This document shows positions 52,129 through 59,049 of a DNA stretch of 59,049 bases, piece by piece. Each line of letters starts with the position of its first letter. Position 1 is the stretch's first letter. Both the position numbers and the translations under genes were made by a program. This stretch comes from Clostridiales bacterium (lineage in GTDB: Bacteria; Bacillota; Clostridia; Lachnospirales; Lachnospiraceae): the NCBI GenBank assembly GCA_018372435.1, contig JAHAJA010000027.1, forward strand, positions 1 through 59,049, written 5' to 3'. A model generated the notes under the pieces. It ran no database searches. It was given only the letters and a program-made list of their open reading frames with translations, and had not been told where the DNA came from.

Positions 52129-52153
52129 AGTTTCACTCCTAATTTAATGTATT

Positions 52154-52169
52154 GTAACCCTAGGGTTAC
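52154..52169. promoter_or_regulatory. 16-bp perfect palindrome in the gltX leader
   Basis: GTAACCCTAGGGTTAC is fully self-complementary and lies about 30 bases downstream of the gltX transcript start (promoter 52198-52227). It has no loop, so it looks more like a DNA-binding site than an RNA hairpin. A matching regulator is not identified. Confidence 0.45.
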
Positions 52170-52294
52170 CAGTGTTAGACATTCTTACAATAGCCTTATT
52201 ATACTCTAGTACAGGTATAATTTACAAGGGTTGTCTTCTATAATTTATGGTGTTTGTAGTGAAAAATTGAAATATTAAGCCAAATGAATACATG

Positions 52295-52663
52295 TTAAAG
52301 GGTTAGTAGTGTTGTGGCAAGGTAAACACTTGCTAATAACGATATTACTGCAATGATCAATGCCGCTTTAGCAAAATTCTTATGTGTTTGGCTGTGCTTA
52401 TTACCGAAAACCCATGTTAACAAAACTACTACGTAGATTAGCCAACCAAAACCCGGAATAATCTGCAATAACATTACGCTTAGAAAAGTTTTGAATGAAA
52501 TCTCACTTGATTCAACCGCATTTGTTTGAGTGGGAGCGGTGGGCGTAGGATTTATAGGTTCACGATATTCGGCTCCTTTATTTTCTCTTAATGACTCACC
52601 ACAATTTTCACAGAAATTAGCATGTTCGTTCTCGATATGGCGTCCACAAATCTTACAAATCAT
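52295..52663 (-). CDS. Zinc-ribbon membrane protein
   Basis: A 122-residue protein. An N-terminal zinc ribbon (CKICG, then CENCG, residues 3-21) is followed by a Pro/Thr-rich spacer (about 35-50). Two hydrophobic segments (about 55-85 and 98-120) follow. Zinc-ribbon plus membrane-anchor proteins are common in Firmicutes and largely unstudied. AAGGAG precedes the ATG. It stands alone, with no clear operon partner. No function is assigned. Confidence 0.7.
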   Translation of the reverse strand: MICKICGRHIENEHANFCENCGESLRENKGAEYREPINPTPTAPTQTNAVESSEISFKTFLSVMLLQIIPGFGWLIYVVVLLTWVFGNKHSQTHKNFAKAALIIAVISLLASVYLATTLLTL

Positions 52664-52798
52664 AATTTAGCTCCTTATCTTTACGATAGTATCGTTACTT
52701 TTTATTATTTTGTGACTAACATCTAATAATTATAGCATATTAAAAAAGAAAGTGAAACAAGTTACGATTGTTTAATATATTAATTAAGAAGAAGATGA

Positions 52799-54100
52799 AT
52801 GAATACAAGGGATTTACTTGCAAACAATATAGTAGAAGATTATAATAAATTTTATTATGATAAAAGCGGGGTGGCGACATACGTGGAAGATAAACAAGTA
52901 CAAGAAAAATCGTTTGAATCAGTTAAGCCAGAAGGAACGATTATTGAGAGATTACAGGAACAAAACTTGCAGATACAAGATGTAAGATGGTCATATGAGG
53001 ATATGAATATCTTGTCATCAGGCATTGACAAACTTATTGATTTGCAAAGTCATCTTAATGATTTGAAGGTATATAAAGATAATGTCAAGCAGTTAGAGGC
53101 TGAAGATGAGGATCTCGAAAGAATAATTATAGCAAAAGAAAGAACCATTGACGATGAAATTGATGGTGTAATTAAGAAACGCAAAGCAGAGGTAAGTGCC
53201 ACTTTCGATTCGCAACTTGAGAATACGAAAGTAGAAATTAAAAAGGTGAAGTCCAAACGAGAAAAGAAAAAGAGTAAGAAGGTTTCAGAGCGAATTAAAG
53301 AAGAGACAGCTGATTTAAGAAGTGAGAATGACAGGCTACAAGAAGATATTAAACATACAATGAAGAACGATGGAGTACCTAAAATATTTAACACAAGGTT
53401 ATTTCATGCCTTATATTATCCAAAAGGATTGGCTGATATCGGAATTGATTCGGTTTGTATAGTGTTACTATTTTTGTTATTGCCCAATATCATATTTCGT
53501 TATGTTGTTAAGACGGACGAGCCAATTGTTATGGGACTTATATATTTTGGTGTCATCCTTGTATTCGGGGCCATATATCTTGCGATTAATGCAAAACTTA
53601 AGAATAGGTACCATGAAACATTTAAGAAGGTAAAAGAGATTCGTGCGAAGATATTAATAAACAACAAGGATATTAAAAGAATTAAAAAATCTATTCAAAA
53701 GGATAAAGATGAGAGTAATTATGGACTTGAAAAGTACAACAAAGAGATAAAAGAGTTAGAGGATACGATGGACTTAATTACGAGTAAGAAGAAAGAGGCA
53801 ATTATTGAATTCGAAAGTACACAAAAAACTGTAATAGCGAATGAGATTCGTGAGAAAAACAAACCTGAATTATTAAATCTTCAACAAAAGCATGATGAAG
53901 TGCATGAGTTAAGCAAAGAGTATTCCCAAAAAGTAAAAGAATTAGAGATGCAGTTAGCAGCCACGTACGAGGTATATCTAGGCAAGGAATTTATGAATTT
54001 GGAAAAACTTGAGAAACTGATTAAAATTATGGAAGCAAGAGAAGGAATGGTTATCTCAGAAGCCATGAAGCTATATAAAGCTCAGATGTTAAATGGATAG
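52799..54100 (+). CDS. Coiled-coil protein with two central membrane segments
   Basis: A 433-residue protein of unknown function. Coiled coils at about 65-195 and 265-430 flank two hydrophobic segments (about 218-238 and 246-266). The coils are rich in Glu and Lys, with no Cys cluster or catalytic motif. The N-terminus has MNTRDLLANNIVEDYNKFYY. Both coils would lie on the same side of the membrane, which suggests a long hairpin scaffold. The ATG lies after AAGAAGA, a weak SD. A terminator follows at 54107. I do not recognise a family. Confidence 0.6.
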   Translation: MNTRDLLANNIVEDYNKFYYDKSGVATYVEDKQVQEKSFESVKPEGTIIERLQEQNLQIQDVRWSYEDMNILSSGIDKLIDLQSHLNDLKVYKDNVKQLEAEDEDLERIIIAKERTIDDEIDGVIKKRKAEVSATFDSQLENTKVEIKKVKSKREKKKSKKVSERIKEETADLRSENDRLQEDIKHTMKNDGVPKIFNTRLFHALYYPKGLADIGIDSVCIVLLFLLLPNIIFRYVVKTDEPIVMGLIYFGVILVFGAIYLAINAKLKNRYHETFKKVKEIRAKILINNKDIKRIKKSIQKDKDESNYGLEKYNKEIKELEDTMDLITSKKKEAIIEFESTQKTVIANEIREKNKPELLNLQQKHDEVHELSKEYSQKVKELEMQLAATYEVYLGKEFMNLEKLEKLIKIMEAREGMVISEAMKLYKAQMLNG

Positions 54101-54106
54101 TAAACC

Positions 54107-54130
54107 AAACTGAGTTAAAGAACTCAGTTT
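54107..54130. terminator. Terminator between convergent genes
   Basis: A perfect 10-bp stem, AAACTGAGTT (54107-54116) with AACTCAGTTT (54121-54130), and a 4-nt loop. It is followed by GATTGTT on the plus strand. Confidence 0.65.
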
Positions 54131-54158
54131 GATTGTTACCAATGGGGCCTCCATATGT

Positions 54159-54728
54159 CTAGTTAGCTCGAAAAGGAAGGCAGAATCGAATACCTAAACA
54201 GATGCAATCTGCTAATTTCATAACGATGTTTAGACGTGTTGTTTGAAGTAACATATTATCTAATAACCCCGAGAAGTTAACTATACCGGTGATGAATAAA
54301 TCACCAACAGCAGGAAGGTCTTTTGAAACACCAGCACCAGGTTTCAAAGGGCCTTCTCCTAGTGTAATGAAACCTACATGATTGCTGTTGCCTAAAGAGG
54401 CATCAATAGCAATAATGATAGAATCTTTGTGTATCTCTTTAATCTTTGTAATGGTTTCTCGTAAGTTCTTCGCATGAACAGGTTCATCAAGAGTTCCGTA
54501 GATCATATAGTTTCTATATTTGAGTTCTGATAATTTGTATCCAATAATTGGACCAAGAGAATCACCAGTTGCACGGTCAGAACCAATACATAGGAAAACA
54601 ATTTCTTCGCTTGTTTTATCTAAAGATTGAATTAATTCACCAAGTGTTTGGCTAAACTGATAGGCACAATATCCATCAGCTGAATTAAAGTAATATACTT
54701 TTCTTTTATTTCTTTGTTGTGTCAACAA
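54159..54728 (-). CDS. yyaC: YyaC-like spore protease-related protein
   Basis: A 189-residue protein of the YyaC family, which is related to the germination protease and is made in sporulating cells. Core motifs: FLCIGSDRATGDSLGP (about 45-60), GTLDEPVHAKNL (about 78-89), IIAIDASLGN (about 105-114) and GAGVSKDLPAVGD (about 131-143). The start is TTG at 54728 with GGTGG about 10 bases upstream; another TTG follows directly. No sigma-F/G-type promoter could be fixed by eye. It supports a spore-forming host. Confidence 0.85.
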   Translation of the reverse strand: MLTQQRNKRKVYYFNSADGYCAYQFSQTLGELIQSLDKTSEEIVFLCIGSDRATGDSLGPIIGYKLSELKYRNYMIYGTLDEPVHAKNLRETITKIKEIHKDSIIIAIDASLGNSNHVGFITLGEGPLKPGAGVSKDLPAVGDLFITGIVNFSGLLDNMLLQTTRLNIVMKLADCICLGIRFCLPFRAN

Positions 54729-54932
54729 TAAAATTTCACCACCATATACGATTTATTAATATAATGCAAGTATTACCAGTTGACAGAAAAACTAGACAAA
54801 CTTTTGAACGCAAAATACTACAAAAAATTTTCCTTCCATACGTTATCCTACATGGATTTGGTAGTAAAGTAATGAAAATAAATACTATTTGTAATTACAT
54901 AGAAAAAAGTTATGGAGTAGTCATTTAGTATT

Positions 54933-54960
54933 TTGACAAAAATATCTTGAATACTATGCT
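54933..54960 (+). promoter_or_regulatory. Possible promoter of the LysM gene
   Basis: TTGACA (54933-54938), a 16-bp spacer and TATGCT (54955-54960). It would give a leader of about 145 nt. The rest of the 54729-55109 gap has no clear gene or repeat. Confidence 0.4.
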
Positions 54961-55109
54961 AAGATACCGTAAAACAACAATAACTTTTCAATTAACAGTA
55001 GAATATAGATAACAGGTAACAAAACAAGAATAGTATGAATTCATGTTGATTTGTATACATGGACAAGCAATCAGATTGATTAGTTATGGATTAGGAAAGG
55101 AAGTTCGGT

Positions 55110-56447
55110 ATGATACAGAGCATATATAGTAATGAGGAAATGGACTCAAAAGAAAGAAAAGAAAGTTCGGCATTCAAGATGCCCAAAAACATTCGTCAAA
55201 TAGGACAAGTTGATTTATCAAAGAAAATATATGCGGAAGATTACGTTATGACTTATATTAAGCAATTAGCTGAGAAAACGACGGTCGGTGAGCGAAAAGC
55301 AGTATTACTAGGCCAATACATAAAATCAGAAGGAAGTAGACACATATTTATCAATGGAGCGGTAGAAATCATAGAAACAGTCGATGATAAAGAGACTATG
55401 TTTTCCAATGAAGTTTGGTCAGAGATTTATGATTGTATTAAAAAATACTATACAAACGTTGAGATTGTTGGCTGGTATATAACTAAAAAAGATGTGCCTT
55501 TTGATGTGGACGAGCATATAACGAAGATGCATCTAGATAACTTTGCGGGACAGGACAAGACACTTCTCGTATATGATACATTAGAGAAGGAAGAGGCATT
55601 CTATTTCTATGATAAAGGTAAGTTAAAAAAGCAAAGTGGCTATTATATCTACTATGACCGAAATGAAGAGATGCAAAACTATATGGTAGAGAATAAAGAG
55701 AATGTTAGCACAGATGATGGGTATATGGATGTTGCTACACAGAAAATAAGAAAGATTTTCGAAGCAAAGAATGAAGCAAATAAGCAAAAGAGCATGATGC
55801 CATTAGTCTACACGGCAAGTTCTTTGCTTGCTGTCGTTGTGCTTGTAATTGGTGCGACTATGGTAAGTAATTATGATACGATGAAGGATACGGGAGATTC
55901 CATAGCTGTATTATCGGATGCAGTTTCAAACACGGGAAAGAAAGGCGCATCGACAGAGGTAACTCAGGTGGAAACAGTTCCTTCTACGATAGAGGAAGGT
56001 AGTAAAGAAGCAAATACGGATACACAGAATTCGAGTATAGATAATGCAGACGTACAAGCTATGATTGAAGAAAACGAAGCGGCTAAGGAAGGAAGTACAT
56101 CAAAAGATGATACTACAACGAAAGAAGATGAGACAAAGGATGATGATAAAACTAAAGAAGATACGGAAACTAATGATGATAAGAATGAATCGAAGAAAGA
56201 TAGTGATGACGCTACAACAAAAGATTCTTCAAAGAAAAATGCGTCAAAAGAGACAGATAATTCAAGTAAGCAGACAATGGCAAGCAATACTAAGTATACA
56301 GTGAAAAAAGGCGATACTTTAGTTTCTATTAGTACATCAGTATATGGAACCATTAAAGGTGTCGATTTGATAAAAGAATCTAATAACATTGAGAATCAAG
56401 ATTTGATTTATGAAGGGCAAGAAATTATTATACCAGAATACAAATAA
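55110..56447 (+). CDS. Membrane protein with degenerate MPN-like domain and C-terminal LysM
   Basis: A 445-residue protein. Residues about 40-205 look like an MPN (JAB) domain: RKAVLLGQYIKSEG, then NGAVEII, VEIVGWYITKKDV and LLVYDTLEKEEAFYFY. The position of the metal-binding HxH of active JAMM proteases (GWYHSH in relatives) reads GWYITKK, so it should be catalytically dead. A membrane helix lies at about 232-252. A long Asp/Lys/Thr/Ser linker (about 265-395) follows, then a LysM domain (about 398-445: YTVKKGDTLVSISTSVYG) that binds peptidoglycan or chitin. It thus links an inner scaffold to the cell wall. AAAGGAAG precedes the ATG. The MPN assignment is mine and is tentative. Confidence 0.6.
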   Translation: MIQSIYSNEEMDSKERKESSAFKMPKNIRQIGQVDLSKKIYAEDYVMTYIKQLAEKTTVGERKAVLLGQYIKSEGSRHIFINGAVEIIETVDDKETMFSNEVWSEIYDCIKKYYTNVEIVGWYITKKDVPFDVDEHITKMHLDNFAGQDKTLLVYDTLEKEEAFYFYDKGKLKKQSGYYIYYDRNEEMQNYMVENKENVSTDDGYMDVATQKIRKIFEAKNEANKQKSMMPLVYTASSLLAVVVLVIGATMVSNYDTMKDTGDSIAVLSDAVSNTGKKGASTEVTQVETVPSTIEEGSKEANTDTQNSSIDNADVQAMIEENEAAKEGSTSKDDTTTKEDETKDDDKTKEDTETNDDKNESKKDSDDATTKDSSKKNASKETDNSSKQTMASNTKYTVKKGDTLVSISTSVYGTIKGVDLIKESNNIENQDLIYEGQEIIIPEYK

Positions 56448-56523
56448 TTAAAGAGGAGCTGTTGTGAATTGGTAATAGAACATTTGCAACAACTCCTTGA
56501 ATTATATAAGGAATATCCTCTTA

Positions 56524-56552
56524 TTGCTTATAAAAATAAAATAAGGTATAAT
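56524..56552 (+). promoter_or_regulatory. Promoter of the DUF5711-cvpA unit
   Basis: TTGCTT (56524-56529), an exact 17-bp spacer and TATAAT (56547-56552). Leader of about 85 nt to the small frame at 56644. It lies after the LysM gene's end, so the unit can be expressed on its own. Confidence 0.65.
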
Positions 56553-56643
56553 ACATGGAGAATGTTGAATTACAAGTTTACTTGCAATTCACTTTGGAAT
56601 GAAAAGTCAAATGAACGTTGAAATTTAAGAAAGGAGCCATGCT

Positions 56644-56715
56644 ATGCCGTTCTTTCAACATATGTGTGTAGGTAATATCGTAGGTAGATTGAGATATGCA
56701 TGGGTATTAGAGTGA
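56644..56715 (+). CDS. Small 23-residue reading frame coupled to the next gene
   Basis: AAAGGAG lies seven bases before an ATG that opens MPFFQHMCVGNIVGRLRYAW plus three residues, ending in TGA at 56713-56715. The TGA overlaps a GTG (56712-56714), the best start of the next gene, in a GTGA overlap typical of translational coupling. The peptide is short, basic and hydrophobic. This is the only good SD in the region, and the next gene has none of its own. It may be a leader peptide. Confidence 0.45.
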   Translation: MPFFQHMCVGNIVGRLRYAWVLE

Positions 56716-57896
56716 AGAAAAAAGATATGGAAGACGCCTCCCTTTTTGCAGATAAAATGAAGCGTCATAAACAACGACGAGCAATTATTATCACTCTTGC
56801 TAGTATTGCTTTATTGGCGGTTGGATTTTACTTTATCAATAGAATTGTTACAAAAAGCTACAATGGTATTGAGGTGTTGAATACAAAAGCAAGAGAAGAT
56901 AATAATACAGTACAGTATATAAGCTATGATCATAAACTTATCAAATATAGTCGCGATGGTATATCTGCATTATCCGCTGATGGAAAAGTATTGTGGAATG
57001 CTTCCTATGATGTCAAAAATCCAAAGGCAGTTGTTTGTGAAGGGTATGTTGCGGTGGCAGACATTGGTGGTAAACAAGCCTATACATTTAATAGCAAGGG
57101 TACTACATATGAATTAACAACTACATTACCAATTATTGATGTAGGTATCTCGCGTCAGGGAGTGCTTTGTGTTACCGTTGAAGGAGAAGATTATAATCAG
57201 ATTTTGCTATATGATTCTGCTACTGGTATTGAATTAGTTGCGAAGCAAACCTCAATTCAAGAGAATGGATATCCGGTTGATGTAGCAATATCGAATGATG
57301 CTAAGAAGCTAGTATGTTCCTATGTTAGAATTAAAAATGGTGTATTAGAATCAGATGTTGGGTTCTACAACTTTGATGAAGTTGGTGAGAATTATGAGGA
57401 TCAATTAGTAGGAATCATTCCGGACCAACAAACTGTTGTTCATGACGTTGTGTTCTTAGATACTAATACGATATTATTGTGTTCAGATAAAGGATTTTCT
57501 TTGTACGAGATGTTTGAGAAGCCAAGGGAGATACTTACAAAGACATTTGATGGAGAGATTGACAGTTTGTTTTATACAGATAAATATTTTGGATTTATTA
57601 GTAAAGATAGTGCGAATGAAGGATCTAAGAAACTGTTATTATATAATTTAAATGGTAAAAAAGTTCTTACGAAAGATCTTACATTTGAATATGAATCTGT
57701 TCGAATGTCAGGTGAAGATATAATATTCAATACTGAGGCAGAGATACAAATCATTGATACAAATGGTAATTTGAAATTTAAATATACACTTGAAACACCA
57801 ATAATAAGTATTATGCCAAGTAATGATAAGGATGAGTATATATTGATAGATGATCAGAATATTGTTCATATTAAATTAGTGGAGGATAAGAAATAG
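56712..57896 (+). CDS. Membrane-anchored beta-propeller-like protein (DUF5711-like)
   Basis: A 394-residue protein if the GTG at 56712 is used; an ATG at 56700 would add four residues but has a poor SD. One membrane helix at about 25-45 follows a Lys/Arg-rich start. The extracytoplasmic part (about 60-394) shows repeated beta-strand patterns with ISALSADGKVLWNASYD and LLYNLNGKKVLTKDL, as in WD/PQQ-like propellers; I recall it as DUF5711. Function unknown. The stop overlaps the CvpA-like GTG (TAGTG). Confidence 0.7.
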   Translation: MKKKDMEDASLFADKMKRHKQRRAIIITLASIALLAVGFYFINRIVTKSYNGIEVLNTKAREDNNTVQYISYDHKLIKYSRDGISALSADGKVLWNASYDVKNPKAVVCEGYVAVADIGGKQAYTFNSKGTTYELTTTLPIIDVGISRQGVLCVTVEGEDYNQILLYDSATGIELVAKQTSIQENGYPVDVAISNDAKKLVCSYVRIKNGVLESDVGFYNFDEVGENYEDQLVGIIPDQQTVVHDVVFLDTNTILLCSDKGFSLYEMFEKPREILTKTFDGEIDSLFYTDKYFGFISKDSANEGSKKLLLYNLNGKKVLTKDLTFEYESVRMSGEDIIFNTEAEIQIIDTNGNLKFKYTLETPIISIMPSNDKDEYILIDDQNIVHIKLVEDKK

Positions 57897-58603
57897 TGAA
57901 TTGGTTAGTGATTGCAGTGGCAGCCGTCCTAATAGCATTTGCTTTAAAGGGAAGAAAAGTCGGTTTTATTAAAACAATATTTTCAATATTCTCAATTATT
58001 ATTGCAATTGTTGTATCGTCTGCATTAAGCCCATATGTAAGTAAGGCATTACGGACAAATGAAAAATTCTATAACTATATCAATGAGCGTGTAGAAGACG
58101 TTATTAATTTAAAAGTAGAAGATAAGGATAAGGCAACAGTATCGGAACAGGCAGATGCTATTAATAAATTGTCATTACCTAAATCTATTAAGAAGAATTT
58201 ACTTGAGAACAAAAACAATTCTGAAGTATATAAGGCTTTACATGTAGATACGTTCAAAGAGTATGTGAATGGATATATAACAACAATTGTAATTAATGCA
58301 ATCGCATTCATTATTACTTACCTAATTGTAACGATCTTATTATTTGTTGTATGTATTGCATTGAATATAATTAGCAAACTGCCGATTGTTAATGGACTTA
58401 ATAAGACCGCAGGATTATTAGTGGGATTGTTTGAAGGATTATTAGTAATCTGGATGTTGTGTATTGTATTAACAGCTTTCAGTAGTACAGAGTCAGCGCA
58501 AAAATTGTTTGAATTGATTAAAGAAAGTCAATTTTTAAGTTGTCTTTATGACAATAATTTATTATTGCGTTTGATCACGAATATGGCTAAGGTTTTATTT
58601 TGA
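57896..58603 (+). CDS. CvpA-family membrane protein
   Basis: A 235-residue integral membrane protein with four hydrophobic segments (about 3-20, 28-48, 133-160 and 173-195). The N-terminus, AFALKGRKVGFIKTIFSIFS, and the overall layout match the CvpA family, named for colicin V production but mostly of unknown function, often beside division genes. GTG start with GGAGG nine bases upstream and a TAGTG overlap with the previous gene, so they are coupled. Longer than many CvpA because of an insertion between helices 2 and 3 (about 55-130). Confidence 0.8.
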   Translation: MNWLVIAVAAVLIAFALKGRKVGFIKTIFSIFSIIIAIVVSSALSPYVSKALRTNEKFYNYINERVEDVINLKVEDKDKATVSEQADAINKLSLPKSIKKNLLENKNNSEVYKALHVDTFKEYVNGYITTIVINAIAFIITYLIVTILLFVVCIALNIISKLPIVNGLNKTAGLLVGLFEGLLVIWMLCIVLTAFSSTESAQKLFELIKESQFLSCLYDNNLLLRLITNMAKVLF

Positions 58604-58639
58604 TATTGAATGTATAATTTATAAGAATTAAGAGACAGT

Positions 58640-58683
58640 AAAAGTGGCAATTACAAAACTTGATTTTTGCAATTGCCACTTTT
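58640..58683 (+). terminator. Terminator after the cvpA-like gene
   Basis: A perfect 13-bp stem, AAAAGTGGCAATT (58640-58652) with AATTGCCACTTTT (58671-58683), followed by TTC. It ends the unit that starts at 56.6 kb. Confidence 0.85.
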
Positions 58684-58767
58684 TCATGTACCAATGCCAT
58701 TAATATCGTTTAAATATATCGAATTATTAGAATTATTTAAAAAATGAAAAAAATATCAAAAAAGTTG

Positions 58768-58796
58768 TTGACATAGTCTTTGACTAGTGATATAAT
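58768..58796 (+). promoter_or_regulatory. Strong promoter, probably of an rRNA operon
   Basis: TTGACA (58768-58773), an exact 17-bp spacer and TATAAT (58791-58796), a full consensus promoter after an A-rich stretch (58730-58765). It has no gene after it in the window, and the sequence that follows looks like a pre-16S leader. Confidence 0.7.
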
Positions 58797-59049
58797 CAAT
58801 TTTGCTGACACGCCAAAACGCTTGTACAGCAAAATAACATTAGAAAACGAATTTCAATCAATAAAGTTTGTTAAAGATGTTATACAATGAACATTGAAAA
58901 TTGAACAGTGAAACAACCCTGAAAATTCTAAACGTATTCACAAGTTTTAGCTTGATAGAATACGAAAAAAGATTTTCAATAAGTATATGTACTTTTTAGT
59001 ACCCAAAGTAAATAAATTTACTTTAATGTCGAAAGACAAAACGGAAACA
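58797..59049 (+). other. Leader region with likely boxA-like and processing sequences, cut by the window
   Basis: About 250 bases with no reading frame. ATGAACATTGAAAATTGAAC (about 58888-58907) resembles the boxA-type sequences found in Firmicute rRNA leaders and spacers. A short hairpin, AAAGTAAA with TTTACTTT (about 59006-59024), lies near the end. These fit the region between an rRNA promoter and the 16S gene, which would begin just past 59049. No 16S sequence is in the window, so this is inferred. Confidence 0.5.

Noticed and set aside
54719..54928. 69-codon plus-strand frame between yyaC and the LysM gene
   Set aside because: It overlaps the yyaC start, has no good SD and no recognisable features.

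Overview
The window is AT-rich DNA from a motile, spore-forming, polysaccharide-degrading Firmicute. The closest match I can suggest from memory is Lachnospiraceae, of the Lachnoclostridium/Clostridium phytofermentans type. Evidence: AGGAGG Shine-Dalgarno (SD) sites with GTG and TTG starts, sporulation genes (BofA-like, YyaC-like, YaaL-like), a clostridial flagellin, a Tad pilus set with DUF5702- and FHA-type partners, and several GH13 enzymes. The species is inferred, not tested.

Layout. (1) 1-3.6 kb: S1-domain protein, bacteriohemerythrin, NUDIX hydrolase and a proline-rich protein with two repeated C-terminal domains. (2) 3.6-6.6 kb: secreted AmyE-like amylase with three starch-binding modules. 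(3) 6.7-11 kb: cold-shock gene with a 51-nt palindrome in its leader, VanZ-like protein, a broken second cold-shock copy, and a CadA/ZntA metal pump with its ArsR-type repressor. (4) 11-15.5 kb: TetR regulator, cytoplasmic GH13 enzyme, glycogen branching enzyme. (5) 15.5-21.4 kb: a probable small RNA or attenuator, a 1126-residue protein with a FliK-like C-terminus, flagellin, FliS. (6) 21.5-33 kb: LacI-type regulator divergent from malQ, glgP, a maltodextrin ABC importer and a lipoprotein amylase. (7) 33-45.8 kb: YaaL, BofA and a complete Tad (Flp) pilus locus. (8) 46-48.4 kb: MotA/MotB stator and a secreted DUF4163/DUF3298-like protein. (9) 48.5-58.6 kb: UvrD-type helicase, GltX, zinc-ribbon membrane protein, coiled-coil membrane protein, YyaC, a degenerate-MPN/LysM protein, DUF5711-like protein and CvpA-like protein. 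(10) The last 280 bases are a strong promoter and leader that look like the start of an rRNA operon cut by the window edge.

How it works together. The secreted amylase and the lipoprotein amylase cut starch outside the cell. The ABC importer, whose ATPase is not in the window, takes up maltodextrins, and MalQ and GlgP convert them to glucose-1-phosphate and glucose. Three copies of an 18-bp inverted repeat with TTTCGAAA arms lie in the amylase promoter and in two tandem promoters before malQ. They define a probable small regulon of the adjacent LacI-type protein.

The most unusual signals are translational and lie in the Tad locus. Three Tad genes have a good SD site but no ATG, GTG or TTG at a workable distance, and appear to start at ATT or ATC. 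In a fourth (TadE-like), the SD and the ATG are 240 nt apart but are brought together by a 32-bp inverted repeat. Other points of interest are the cold-shock leader palindrome, the RNA element at 15620-15757, the 1126-residue FliK-like protein, and the JAMM-less MPN-like/LysM protein.
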